Shown: positions 1-7,500, counted from the stretch's first letter. The stretch: DNA of 9,352 nucleotides from Candidatus Latescibacterota bacterium (GCA_012961755.1 DTYS01000246.1:1-9352), one strand, 5' to 3'. Translations and numbers: made by a program. Notes: generated from the letters alone by a model not told the origin.

Positions 1-1413
1 CCCGGGTACCACTGCAGCGAGATTCCGAGGAACGCCCTTTACCGTAACAACGGCGACGGAACCTTCACCGATGTGACCGACGAGGCCGGGGTCGGCGACG
101 CCCACTACGGTATGGGCGTGGTAGTTGGGGACTACGACAACGACGGTGATCTGGACCTCTACGTCACAAACTTCGGCCCGAACGTGCTTTACCGTAACAA
201 CGGAGACGGAACGTTCACGGACGTCACGAAGGAGGCAGACGTAGGGGACGACGGCTGGGGGACGAACGCCGCCTTCGTGGACTACGACCTGGACGGTGAC
301 CTGGACCTGTACGTGGCAAACTACATAGAGTTCGACGTACGACACAACAAGGTCTGCCTTCAGGGAAATGTGAGGGCGTACTGTGGGCCCACGGCGTACC
401 CCGGCCAGTCGGGGATACTGTATCGTAACAACGGAGATGGAACCTTCACGGACGTCACGAAGGAGGCAGGGCTCTGCACCACGGAAGGGAGGCAGCTGGG
501 GGCCGTATGGGGGGACTACGACAACGATGGGGACCCGGACATGTTCGTCGCCAACGATAAGACCCCCAACTTCCTCTTCCGCAACAACGGGGATGGAACC
601 TTCACGGAGGTAGGTCTTGAGGCCGGGGTAGCGTACAGCGAGGACGGGGCCGCCGAGTCCGGGATGGGGGCGGACTTCGGTGACTACGACAACGACGGAT
701 GGTTGGACATAGTCATGGCGACGTACCAATGGCTCCCGAACAGACTTTACCGTAACGAAGGGGGGGAGTTCTTCACGGACGTCACCTTCCTTGCCCATAT
801 AGGTGCCGAGAGCCTGCCGTATTTAGGGATGACCGTGGCCTTCCTGGACTACGACAACGACGGATGGTTGGACATATTCGCCGCCAACGGCCACCTGGAC
901 GAGAACGTGAAGGAATACGACCCTATGGCGAGCTACGCCCAGAGGAACCAGCTCTTCCACAACAACGGCGACGGGACCTTCACCGAAGTGACGGAGATGG
1001 TAGGACCTGGGTTCAAGATCGAGAACGTAAGCCACGGGGCCGCCTTCGGGGACTACGACAACGATGGGGACGTAGACATATTCGTCTCGAACTCCCACGG
1101 ACCTTGTTCGCTCCTTCGCAACGACGGTGGAAACGGAAACCACTGGCTCGCCATAAGGACCGTAGGGACGAAGAGCAACAGGGATGGGATAGGAGCCAAG
1201 ATAAAGTTAACCTCCGGAGACCTGGTGCAGGTGAGGGAGGTGAGGAGCAGCTACGGGTATCTGGGTTCCAGCGACCTGAGGGTGTACTTCGGCCTTGGGA
1301 GGAGGAAGAAGGTGGACAGGATAGAGATACGCTGGCCGAGCGGCCAGGTCCAGGTGCTCGAAGACGTGGAGGTGGACCAGTTCCTCACCGTAAGGGAACC
1401 TTCCTCAGGGTAA
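1..1413 (+). CDS. FG-GAP/VCBS repeat protein with C-terminal ASPIC/UnbV domain (CRTAC1-like), 5' partial
   Basis: The reading frame is open from the first base, so the N-terminus, and probably a signal peptide, lies outside the window; 470 residues are visible. The GTG at 73 is an internal codon, because a complete repeat unit (LYRNNGDGTFTDV) is encoded before it. Six calcium-binding-type loops of the form DYDxDGxxD start at nt 130, 280, 514, 682, 847 and 1051. They alternate with LYRNNGDGTFTDVT-like strands, the pattern of an FG-GAP/VCBS beta-propeller. A Cys-containing insert (YCGPTAYPG) precedes the third strand motif, as in bacterial CRTAC1 relatives. From about residue 380 (NHWLAIR) to the end is an ASPIC/UnbV domain (GIGAKIKL, SSYGYLGSSD, IRWPSG). 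Such proteins are normally exported and are thought to bind ligands or act in adhesion; the specific role is unknown. It is the first visible gene of a plus-strand run, with a TPR gene 29 nt downstream. The family call is firm; the function is not. Confidence 0.95.
   Translation, partial: PGYHCSEIPRNALYRNNGDGTFTDVTDEAGVGDAHYGMGVVVGDYDNDGDLDLYVTNFGPNVLYRNNGDGTFTDVTKEADVGDDGWGTNAAFVDYDLDGDLDLYVANYIEFDVRHNKVCLQGNVRAYCGPTAYPGQSGILYRNNGDGTFTDVTKEAGLCTTEGRQLGAVWGDYDNDGDPDMFVANDKTPNFLFRNNGDGTFTEVGLEAGVAYSEDGAAESGMGADFGDYDNDGWLDIVMATYQWLPNRLYRNEGGEFFTDVTFLAHIGAESLPYLGMTVAFLDYDNDGWLDIFAANGHLDENVKEYDPMASYAQRNQLFHNNGDGTFTEVTEMVGPGFKIENVSHGAAFGDYDNDGDVDIFVSNSHGPCSLLRNDGGNGNHWLAIRTVGTKSNRDGIGAKIKLTSGDLVQVREVRSSYGYLGSSDLRVYFGLGRRKKVDRIEIRWPSGQVQVLEDVEVDQFLTVREPSSG
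193..469 (+). repeat. Near-identical 46-bp DNA repeats within the VCBS gene
   Basis: Bases 193-238 and 424-469 match at 44 of 46 positions by eye. Both encode RNNGDGTFTDVTKEA. Shorter versions of the same unit (about 24-26 bp) begin near 43, 580 and 958. The match extends to synonymous positions, so it suggests recent duplication or gene conversion between propeller blades rather than only protein-level constraint. Confidence 0.75.
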
Positions 1414-1442
1414 TCAGGATCGTTGAAGCGTCCGGGGTGAGG

Positions 1443-2636
1443 ATGAAGGGTAACATCCCGCTAATACTCCTGTCCTTGGCCCTCGGGTGTGGAGGAGGAC
1501 CCGGGCAGGAAAGCAGGATGCACTTCCAAAGGGGACTGGTCCTGGCCGGGAGGGGGGACTACCCCGGGGCCATAGAGGAGTACAGGAGGGCCATAGCCCT
1601 GTACCCCGACTTCCCCGAGGCCTACTACAACCTCGCCAACTCGTACTTCAAGCTGGACGAGTGCGAGGAGGCCATAAGGGCGTACAGGAAGGCCTTGGAG
1701 CTTCGCCCCGACTTCCCCGAGGCCCACTACGACCTCGGCGCGCTTTACGTGAGGATGGAGAGGTACGGGGAAGCTCTGAGGGAGTTCGAGGAGGCCATAA
1801 GGCTCAGGCCGGACTACGCCCTAGCATACAATTCCCTCGGGATGATATACTTCAGACATGGGGATCTGGGAAGAGCCGAGGACGCCTACAGGAAGGCCAT
1901 ACTTTCGGATTCGACATATGCTGAGGCCTACTGCAACCTGGCCGAGGTCCTCGTCAGGAAGTACAGGAACTCCGAGGCGGAGGAGATGTACAGGAAGGCC
2001 TTAGCAGTAAGGCCTGGCCTTGCGAAGGCCCACGGTGGCCTCGGGACCCTGTATCTGAGGGAGCGAAGGTACGAGGAAGCTATAAGGGAGCTCGAGGAGG
2101 CCGTAAAGATCGATCCCTTTTACACGAGGGCCCACTTCAACCTCGGCAACGCGTACCTGAGGGTCGGAAGGAGGGAGGAGGGGATGAGGGAGCTCAGGCG
2201 TTTCTCTGAGCTGGACGGTTACGATAAGAAGATACAGACCTTAAGGCACAACCTCCTGAGGAGGCCGAGGGACTTCAAGCTTTATCACTCCCTAGGGGTG
2301 CTCTACTCTAAGAAGGGAAAGCTCGAAAGGGCGGCCTCCGCTTACCTCAGGGCCATAAGGATAGAGCCGAACTTCGCTCCTTCTTACAACAACTTGGGAA
2401 ACATATATCTGAAGGTGGGCCGATACCCCGAGGCCGAGGAGATGTTCCTTAAGGCCATATCCTCGGATTCTTCTTACGCTCTGGCCTACTGTGGGCTCGG
2501 AAGCGTACTCCTTATGGAGGGGAGGATACCTGAAGCCAGGGACGCATATCGCAGGGCCCTGTATTACGATCCTACGAACTCCGACGCCCGGTACAACCTT
2601 AAGGTAATAGAGAAGCTCAGGAACCTAAAGAGGTGA
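1443..2636 (+). CDS. TPR-repeat lipoprotein
   Basis: A 397-residue protein made almost entirely of tetratricopeptide repeats, a scaffold for protein-protein contacts. The frame is open far upstream inside the previous gene, but the ATG at 1443 is chosen because it begins a short lipoprotein-type signal: a basic N-terminus (MKG), a hydrophobic stretch (IPLILLSLALG) and Cys16 followed by Gly-Gly-Gly. The lipobox reads A-L-G-C, with Ala rather than Leu at -3. TPR units sit at residues about 24-57, 58-91, 92-125, 126-159, 160-193, 194-227 and 228-261 in exact 34-residue register. After a 16-residue offset they resume at 278, 312 and 346, with a degenerate unit at about 380-395. The mature protein would therefore be a membrane-anchored superhelix in the periplasm or on the surface. 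It lies 29 nt after the VCBS gene and 1 nt before the DUF6785 gene. Pairing of TPR and ASPIC/UnbV proteins is common in several bacterial phyla. The partner is unknown; lipidation is inferred. Confidence 0.92.
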   Translation: MKGNIPLILLSLALGCGGGPGQESRMHFQRGLVLAGRGDYPGAIEEYRRAIALYPDFPEAYYNLANSYFKLDECEEAIRAYRKALELRPDFPEAHYDLGALYVRMERYGEALREFEEAIRLRPDYALAYNSLGMIYFRHGDLGRAEDAYRKAILSDSTYAEAYCNLAEVLVRKYRNSEAEEMYRKALAVRPGLAKAHGGLGTLYLRERRYEEAIRELEEAVKIDPFYTRAHFNLGNAYLRVGRREEGMRELRRFSELDGYDKKIQTLRHNLLRRPRDFKLYHSLGVLYSKKGKLERAASAYLRAIRIEPNFAPSYNNLGNIYLKVGRYPEAEEMFLKAISSDSSYALAYCGLGSVLLMEGRIPEARDAYRRALYYDPTNSDARYNLKVIEKLRNLKR

Positions 2637-2637
2637 T

Positions 2638-4560
2638 ATGGAAGGCCGAAGGGCCTTTACGGTGAGAGCTTTTTTAGTAGGGTTGGCGCTCTCCTTATTC
2701 CTCAGCATCGCCTGTCCGTACACCGTGCTTATGTTGCACACTGCGGGGATGTCGGCGGACTTCATAACAGCAGGGGCGGTCTTCTTGTTCTTCCTGCTCA
2801 CGGGAGCTAACGGGATCGTAAGGAAGCTTAAGAGGGGTTGGGCACTGTCCACGCCCGAGCTTATAGTGGTCTACATAATGATGATAGTGGCCTCGGCCAT
2901 ACCCACCTGGGGCCTCGTGGCCAACCTCCTTCCGGTTATGACCGGAGCCTTCTACTATGCGACCCCCGAGAACGGCTGGAAGGACCTGATATGGCCCTAT
3001 ATACCGAACTGGTTGGTCCCCGACGACCTCGAAGCGATAAAGCACTTCTACGAAGCCCTGCCGGAGGGTGCACCTATCCCCTGGGGGGTATGGGTGCGGC
3101 CTCTCTTGGCCTGGGGAAGCTTCGTGCTCTCGATCTACTTCGTCATGGCCTGCATGATGGTCATAATGAGGAAGCAGTGGATAGAGCACGAGAGGCTCGT
3201 ATTTCCCCTGACACAGCTGCCCCTTGAGATGGTGAGGGAGGAGGGGGCCCTATTCGGGAGCAAGCTCATGTGGACTGGGTTCGCCCTGGCCTTCGTGCTT
3301 CCGAGCTTCTTGGGGCTACATCATTATTTCCACTTCGTACCTCCGGTCCAGATGCAGAGGGTATTCTACATATTCCGGAGGACGACGAGGCTCAGGATCT
3401 TCCTGAACTTTCCCGTGCTCGGGTTCACGTACTTCATAAACACGAACGTCGCCTTCAGCCTCTGGTTCTTCCACATACTCAGCAGGGTCCAGACCGGTAC
3501 GTTCAACGTTATGGGGTTCAGCCTCAAGGGCCACAACGAGGTGTTCACCGGAAGCTCGCCGAGCGTGTCCCACCAGGGGATGGGGGCGATGATAGTTCTG
3601 GTGGCCTTCGGACTTTGGACCGCGAGGAGGCACATAGGGGCCGTGCTTAGGAAGGCCTTCGGCGGGAGGTCGGAGTTGGACGATTCCCACGAGATGCTCC
3701 CCTACAGGACGGCGGTCTGGGGTGCTATCCTGGGGCTCTGCTTCATCGCTCTCTGGCTCAGGGCGAGCGGTATGTCCTTTAAGGTCGTATTCATGTTCAT
3801 GTTAGGGGCTTTCGTGGTGTTTTTGGGGCTCGCGAGGATAATAGCTGAGGGTGGGGTGGGGTTCTGCAGGGCGCAGATGGTCCCTCCTCCGTTCGTGGTC
3901 TACGGGCTCGGAACGGAGGCGCTGGGTACATCGACCTTGGTGAGCTTAGGCTTCACGTACGCTTGGTCCACCGACATAAGGACGACCGTCATGGTGTCCA
4001 CGATAAACGGCTTCAAGCTTGCCGATACCCTGAGGGTGCACAAAAGGTCGCTCGTATGGGCGATATTCCCCGCGATCCTGGTCGCCATGTTGGGCTCCAT
4101 ATGGGTGACCTTGAAGTTGGCGTACACCTACGGGGGGATAAACCTGCAAAGCTGGTTCTTCGGTGGGCTACCGAGGACGGCCTTCGGGTTCGTGGCGGAC
4201 AAGCTCAGGAACCCCGTGACCCCGGATATGGTTTTCCAGAGGTGGCTCTTCACCGGCATAGGGGCGGGGGTTATGGGGCTTCTGATGTTCGCGAGGCATA
4301 GGTTCGTGTGGTGGCCCTTACACTACCTCGGGTTCCCGATAGGGGACACCTGGGTCATGGAGTGGGTCTGGTTCAGCATAATGTTGGGGTGGCTCGTAAA
4401 GGTCCTGATATTGAAGTACGGGGGAATAAGGCTGTACAGGAACCTTAAGCCCCTCTTCTTAGGGTTGATATTGGGTCAGATAAGTTGCGCTGGAATATGG
4501 ATGATAATTGACTTTATAACGGGGACTTCGGGAAACTACATATACATAGGCGTGCCTTGA
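2638..4560 (+). CDS. Polytopic membrane protein, DUF6785/DUF6784 family (OPT-transporter-like)
   Basis: A 640-residue integral membrane protein with roughly 12-14 hydrophobic segments, among them residues about 11-33, 42-61, 73-100, 155-177, 208-228, 315-330, 357-376, 382-402, 474-495, 533-552, 570-592 and 604-627. A polar loop at about 105-150 joins the early helices. The motifs PELIVVYIMM (73-82) and ERLVFPLTQLP (185-195), and the C-terminal block from FARHRFVWWP (551-560) through YLGFPIG to the last helix, resemble the DUF6785 (N-terminal) and DUF6784 (C-terminal) families. I recognise these from memory of large planctomycete and poribacterial membrane proteins. They recall oligopeptide (OPT) transporters, so transport is a reasonable guess, but no substrate is known. 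The ATG follows the upstream stop by one base, with AAGAGG (2628-2633) as ribosome binding site, which indicates translational coupling with the TPR gene. Its 3' end overlaps the convergent iorB by 25 bp. Confidence 0.85.
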   Translation: MEGRRAFTVRAFLVGLALSLFLSIACPYTVLMLHTAGMSADFITAGAVFLFFLLTGANGIVRKLKRGWALSTPELIVVYIMMIVASAIPTWGLVANLLPVMTGAFYYATPENGWKDLIWPYIPNWLVPDDLEAIKHFYEALPEGAPIPWGVWVRPLLAWGSFVLSIYFVMACMMVIMRKQWIEHERLVFPLTQLPLEMVREEGALFGSKLMWTGFALAFVLPSFLGLHHYFHFVPPVQMQRVFYIFRRTTRLRIFLNFPVLGFTYFINTNVAFSLWFFHILSRVQTGTFNVMGFSLKGHNEVFTGSSPSVSHQGMGAMIVLVAFGLWTARRHIGAVLRKAFGGRSELDDSHEMLPYRTAVWGAILGLCFIALWLRASGMSFKVVFMFMLGAFVVFLGLARIIAEGGVGFCRAQMVPPPFVVYGLGTEALGTSTLVSLGFTYAWSTDIRTTVMVSTINGFKLADTLRVHKRSLVWAIFPAILVAMLGSIWVTLKLAYTYGGINLQSWFFGGLPRTAFGFVADKLRNPVTPDMVFQRWLFTGIGAGVMGLLMFARHRFVWWPLHYLGFPIGDTWVMEWVWFSIMLGWLVKVLILKYGGIRLYRNLKPLFLGLILGQISCAGIWMIIDFITGTSGNYIYIGVP

Positions 4561-5138
4561 GGTCCACCTGAAGCGGTCACATCCCTCCCCAGCGAGAAGG
4601 CCTTGAGGTTGGCCTCCGTGGACCTGGGCACGAGATGAGCTATGACCTCCTCCCATATGCCGGTTGGGATGTTCAGGAAGTTTGAGAGCGCCCCTAAGAG
4701 TACCACGTTCTCCGTCCTTGCGTTCCCCGCTTCCCTCGCCAACCTCTCGCCGTCGACGAGGACCAACCTTTCGAACCTCGTCCTGAGCCGCTCCTCGATG
4801 TCCTCGGGGTATTCGAAGCTTCCGGAGGAGACCGTGACGGGGACTATCTTCCTCCTGTTTACTATGGCCCATCCGCGGTCCCCGAGGTACCCGGCGTAGC
4901 GTAGGGCCTCCACCTCCTCCAGGCCCACCAAGAGATCGGCCCTTCCCGAGGGGATCAGAGGGGAGAAGACCTTCCCGCCGAAACGAACCTGGGCCAGGAC
5001 GCTCCCCCCCCTCTGGGCCATCCCGTGGACCTCGTTGGCCTTGACATCGTATCCGGCCCTGAAGGCGGCCTCGACCAGCAGCCTGCTCGCCAGGACTATC
5101 CCCTGCCCCCCTACGCCGACCAACACTACATCGCTCAT
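4536..5138 (-). CDS. iorB: Indolepyruvate:ferredoxin oxidoreductase, beta subunit
   Basis: A 200-residue protein, the usual length for IorB. It is the small, gamma-domain-type subunit of the enzyme that oxidatively decarboxylates indolepyruvate and related aryl-pyruvates to aryl-acetyl-CoA while reducing ferredoxin. Visible landmarks are the N-terminal GVGGQG (8-13) of the dinucleotide-like fold, the strongly conserved EVHGMAQRGG (36-45), and NVVLLGALSNFL (144-155). Its ATG overlaps the TGA of iorA (ATGA arrangement), with GGAGG at 5143-5147 four bases upstream, so the two subunits are translationally coupled for 1:1 assembly. The conserved domain ends near residue 185. The last ~15 residues (TASGGPQGTPMYM tail) look like an unstructured extension, and its final seven codons lie inside the convergent DUF6785 gene. 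An aromatic-acid ferredoxin oxidoreductase of different substrate preference cannot be excluded. Confidence 0.96.
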   Translation of the reverse strand: MSDVVLVGVGGQGIVLASRLLVEAAFRAGYDVKANEVHGMAQRGGSVLAQVRFGGKVFSPLIPSGRADLLVGLEEVEALRYAGYLGDRGWAIVNRRKIVPVTVSSGSFEYPEDIEERLRTRFERLVLVDGERLAREAGNARTENVVLLGALSNFLNIPTGIWEEVIAHLVPRSTEANLKAFSLGRDVTASGGPQGTPMYM

Positions 5139-6859
5139 CCTTCCTCCCTCACTATAGCGCCGAACCTACATACCTGCGCGCACAGACCGCATCCCGTGCA
5201 GAGGGAATTTATCCGCACCTTAGTCCCCTTCTCCAACGCCGGACATCCGAGCCTTAGACACCTCCCACATCCCGTGCAGGCCTCCGCCGAGACCTCGTAC
5301 CGAGGACCGTACTCCCTACTTAGGAGCACGCAGGGCCTCCTCGATATCACGACCGAGGCCTCTCCGGAAGCCACCTCCTCCTTCAGCACATATTCGGTCC
5401 GGCGTAGATCGTACGGGTCCACCACCCTCACCCTTCGGATTCCGAGGGCACGGGCTATATCCTCCGCCCTCGTCTCCTCGGTCTCCTCCCCCATGAGGGT
5501 CCTCCCCGTGCCGGGGTGGTCCTGATGGCCCGTCATGGCCGTGGTCCTGTTGTCCAGGACGATTATGGTGACATCGCCCCGGTTGTAGGCCACGTCCAGA
5601 AGCCCGGTCATCCCGGAGTGGAAGAAGGTGGAATCTCCGACCACGCCCACCACGGGCTTCTTCAGGCCCGCCTTCGCCATCCCCATGGATGCGCTTATGC
5701 TGGCCCCCATACATATCAGGGTGTCCATAGCCTTGAGGGGTGGGAAGACGGCCAAAGTGTAACATCCTATGTCGCCGGTTATCACGACGTCCATACGGGA
5801 GAGCACGTAGAAGATCCCCCTGTGGGGACATCCTGGACACATGACCGGAGGCCTAGGTGGGAGGTCCGCCTCCTGACCAGGTTCGGGCACATCCCCTCCC
5901 TCCCAGCGCATCCTACCCCTTATGACCCCGTCCGGACCGAGCTCACCTATACCGGAGAAGTACCTCCTCCCTTCGGCCCTCACCCCTAAGGAGCGGATCT
6001 GCTCCTCCAGGAACGGGTCCAACTCCTCGACGACCAGTACCTCCTCGACCTGCTCCGCGAAGCTTTTTACCAGCCCCTTTGGGAGGGGATGGGTCATGGT
6101 TAGCTTGAGCACGGACGCCTCCGGGAAGGCCTCCTCGACGTACTGGTAGCATACCCCCGAGGTCACCACCCCCAGCTTCCTTTCCCTCCAGATTATGCGG
6201 TTGTAGGGGAACCTCTCGGAGAACACCCTAAGGGCCCGCATGCGCTCTTCCACCTTCCTCCTCCTCCCCCTCGCGTAGAGGGGCAACATGACGAGCTTCT
6301 GAGGGTCCTTAACGAAGGAGGGGACCGGAGGCGATCTCCTCTCGCCCAGGTCGACCACGCTGATGGAGTGGGAAAGCCTCGTCGTGGAACGCAGGACTAC
6401 TGGGGTGTCGAACCTTTCTGATATATCCAAGGCCACGTTGACTAAGTCCTTGGCCTCCTGACCGTCCGAGGGCTCCAGAAGGGGGACCTTCGCGAACCTC
6501 GCGTAGTTCCGGGAGTCCTGCTCGTTCTGCGAGGAGTACATCCCCGGGTCGTCCGCTACAACCAGCACGAGCCCCCCCCTCACACCCGTATAGGAGAGCG
6601 TCATAAGGGGGTCCGCGGCGACGTTCAAGCCCACGTGCTTCATCGTCGCCATGGCCCTCACACCCGTCCAGCAAGCTCCCGCCGCTACCTCTAAGGCTAC
6701 CTTCTCGTTGGGAGCCCACTCGCAGTACACCTCGCCGTAACTGGCAAGGTTTTCCAGTATCTCTGTGCTGGGGGTTCCGGGATATCCCGCTGCTACTGCC
6801 ACCCCAGCCTCGTACGCCCCCCGGGCTATGGCCTCGTTTCCCGAAAGGACCTTTCTCAT
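5135..6859 (-). CDS. iorA: Indolepyruvate:ferredoxin oxidoreductase, alpha subunit
   Basis: A 574-residue catalytic subunit that binds thiamine diphosphate and carries iron-sulfur clusters; it works in the cytoplasm with IorB. Domains in order: an N-terminal pyrimidine-binding domain (GNEAIARGAYEAGV at 7-20, GYPGTPSTE at 25-33, NEKVALEVAAGA at 51-62); a middle domain; a CPGCPHRG motif (341-348); and the diphosphate-binding domain with GDIGCYTL (362-369) and GDS...LDN (408-437), the TPP signature. C-terminal ferredoxin motifs are C528-x2-C531-x2-C534-x4-CP (539-540) and C554-x2-C557-x2-C560-x3-C564, matching the two-cluster tail of IorA. The start at 6859 is chosen because it has GAGGAGG at 6864-6870 and begins with the family-typical MRKVLSGNEA. 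The frame extends upstream to a TTG at 6916, but those codons cover the promoter, and the TTG is the -35 box itself. All key residues seem intact. The enzyme supports amino-acid fermentation, or runs in reverse for synthesis. Confidence 0.97.
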   Translation of the reverse strand: MRKVLSGNEAIARGAYEAGVAVAAGYPGTPSTEILENLASYGEVYCEWAPNEKVALEVAAGACWTGVRAMATMKHVGLNVAADPLMTLSYTGVRGGLVLVVADDPGMYSSQNEQDSRNYARFAKVPLLEPSDGQEAKDLVNVALDISERFDTPVVLRSTTRLSHSISVVDLGERRSPPVPSFVKDPQKLVMLPLYARGRRRKVEERMRALRVFSERFPYNRIIWRERKLGVVTSGVCYQYVEEAFPEASVLKLTMTHPLPKGLVKSFAEQVEEVLVVEELDPFLEEQIRSLGVRAEGRRYFSGIGELGPDGVIRGRMRWEGGDVPEPGQEADLPPRPPVMCPGCPHRGIFYVLSRMDVVITGDIGCYTLAVFPPLKAMDTLICMGASISASMGMAKAGLKKPVVGVVGDSTFFHSGMTGLLDVAYNRGDVTIIVLDNRTTAMTGHQDHPGTGRTLMGEETEETRAEDIARALGIRRVRVVDPYDLRRTEYVLKEEVASGEASVVISRRPCVLLSREYGPRYEVSAEACTGCGRCLRLGCPALEKGTKVRINSLCTGCGLCAQVCRFGAIVREEG

Positions 6860-6863
6860 ATTT

Positions 6864-6870
6864 CCTCCTC
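6864..6870 (-). promoter_or_regulatory. Ribosome binding site that fixes the iorA start
   Basis: GAGGAGG on the minus strand lies four bases before the ATG at 6859. It settles the start against the longer in-frame TTG at 6916, which has no such site. Confidence 0.8.
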
Positions 6871-6886
6871 CAAAAAGGTCCCAAGC

Positions 6887-6916
6887 AATATAAGAAGATT
6901 GAGCATGGATTGTCAA
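6887..6916 (-). promoter_or_regulatory. Sigma70-type promoter for iorAB
   Basis: Read on the minus strand, a perfect -35 hexamer TTGACA (6911-6916) is followed after 18 bases by TATATT (6887-6892), which matches five of six bases of TATAAT. Transcription would begin near 6880 and give a leader of about 20 nt before the iorA ATG. The element is in the 66-nt gap between the DUF1854 stop and iorA, the only non-overlapping gap of any size in the minus-strand run, and it is AT-rich against a GC-rich background. Inferred from sequence only. Confidence 0.68.
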
Positions 6917-6925
6917 GCGGGGGCC

Positions 6926-7486
6926 TTACGAGTACCTCTCTATCCAAGCCCTGCTCCTGGGGTCCAGGGCCCTGAGGTCGGGCACATCGTACCTGTTTCC
7001 ATCCACGTCGCTGAATATGAGCCTTATGCCCATCCTCTGAGCGGTCTCCCTCAGGTTCCTCGTGAGGAACCTCCTGGGGCCCCTGTCGGTCTCCACCTCC
7101 CACTCCACGAGCCCGAAGTGTTCCCTGCAGGAGCGTACCTTGAGGATCCTCGGAACCACGTACCTCTTCCTAAGTTCCTCCCTGAGGGCCCTTTGGCTCT
7201 CGGGCTCCAGCGAGCGAAGTTTCTCTACGATGCCTATCTCCTTTCCGTCCTCATCTATGACCGATATCCATCCCTCATCGTCGCTCAGGGGGAAGAGGGG
7301 AGCTGCCTTGACGTTTTCGTATACCTTACCGTCCAGCTCCAGCCACAGGCTACCCTCTTCCCTGAAGAACTTGACCGCCTCGGGCTTCAGGATCCTGAAC
7401 TCTGCCGAAAGCTCCTTCGGCAGTGGGATGGAATGACCCAACTTGGGAGTCCCTCCGGGAGGACGGCCTCCGTGCCAGAAATGCAT
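6926..7486 (-). CDS. DUF1854 family protein (ABC-exporter-associated)
   Basis: A 186-residue soluble protein with no signal peptide or membrane segment. The family-typical blocks run in order: LWLELDGKVYENVKAAPLFPLS (48-69), WISVIDEDGKEIGIVE (73-88), RYVVPRILKV (108-117), WEVETDRGPRRF (129-140) and IFSDVDGNRYDVPDL (157-171) to the end. This matches my knowledge of DUF1854, whose members are usually encoded next to an ABC exporter and are often annotated as cyanophycin-metabolism-associated; the biochemical role is unknown. The first ~20 residues are rich in Gly, Pro and His and vary in the family. I prefer the ATG at 7486 because GGGAGG (7492-7497) lies five bases before it. A GTG at 7504 that overlaps the upstream TGA would add six residues but has weak ribosome-binding sequence. 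The ABC exporter gene is two genes upstream, separated by an oxidoreductase gene. Confidence 0.88.
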   Translation of the reverse strand: MHFWHGGRPPGGTPKLGHSIPLPKELSAEFRILKPEAVKFFREEGSLWLELDGKVYENVKAAPLFPLSDDEGWISVIDEDGKEIGIVEKLRSLEPESQRALREELRKRYVVPRILKVRSCREHFGLVEWEVETDRGPRRFLTRNLRETAQRMGIRLIFSDVDGNRYDVPDLRALDPRSRAWIERYS

Positions 7487-7491
7487 CCCTG

Positions 7492-7497
7492 CCTCCC
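7492..7497 (-). promoter_or_regulatory. Ribosome binding site supporting the DUF1854 ATG start
   Basis: GGGAGG on the minus strand, five bases before the ATG at 7486. It is inside the first codons of the longer GTG-start reading and favours the shorter protein. Confidence 0.65.
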
Positions 7498-7500
7498 AGA

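Noticed and set aside
193..469. CRISPR-like array or mobile element from the direct repeats
   Set aside because: The repeats are in frame, encode propeller strands, and have no regular spacers or terminal inverted repeats.
864..1442. Long upstream extension of the TPR reading frame, overlapping the VCBS gene
   Set aside because: The extension is an out-of-frame shadow of the ASPIC/UnbV-coding region with low-complexity Arg-rich text. The ATG at 1443 begins a lipoprotein signal.
4459..4872. A 137-residue minus-strand frame across the convergent junction
   Set aside because: It is a frame-shifted shadow of iorB with Arg/Gly-rich composition and no recognisable motif.
6860..6916. Longer iorA starting at a TTG 19 codons upstream
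   Set aside because: The TTG is the -35 hexamer of the promoter, the extra residues do not resemble IorA, and the ATG at 6859 has a strong ribosome binding site.
6309..7103. A 264-residue minus-strand frame across the iorA 5' end and DUF1854
   Set aside because: It is a frame-shifted shadow rich in Gly and Arg that spans an intergenic promoter; both real genes are complete in another frame.
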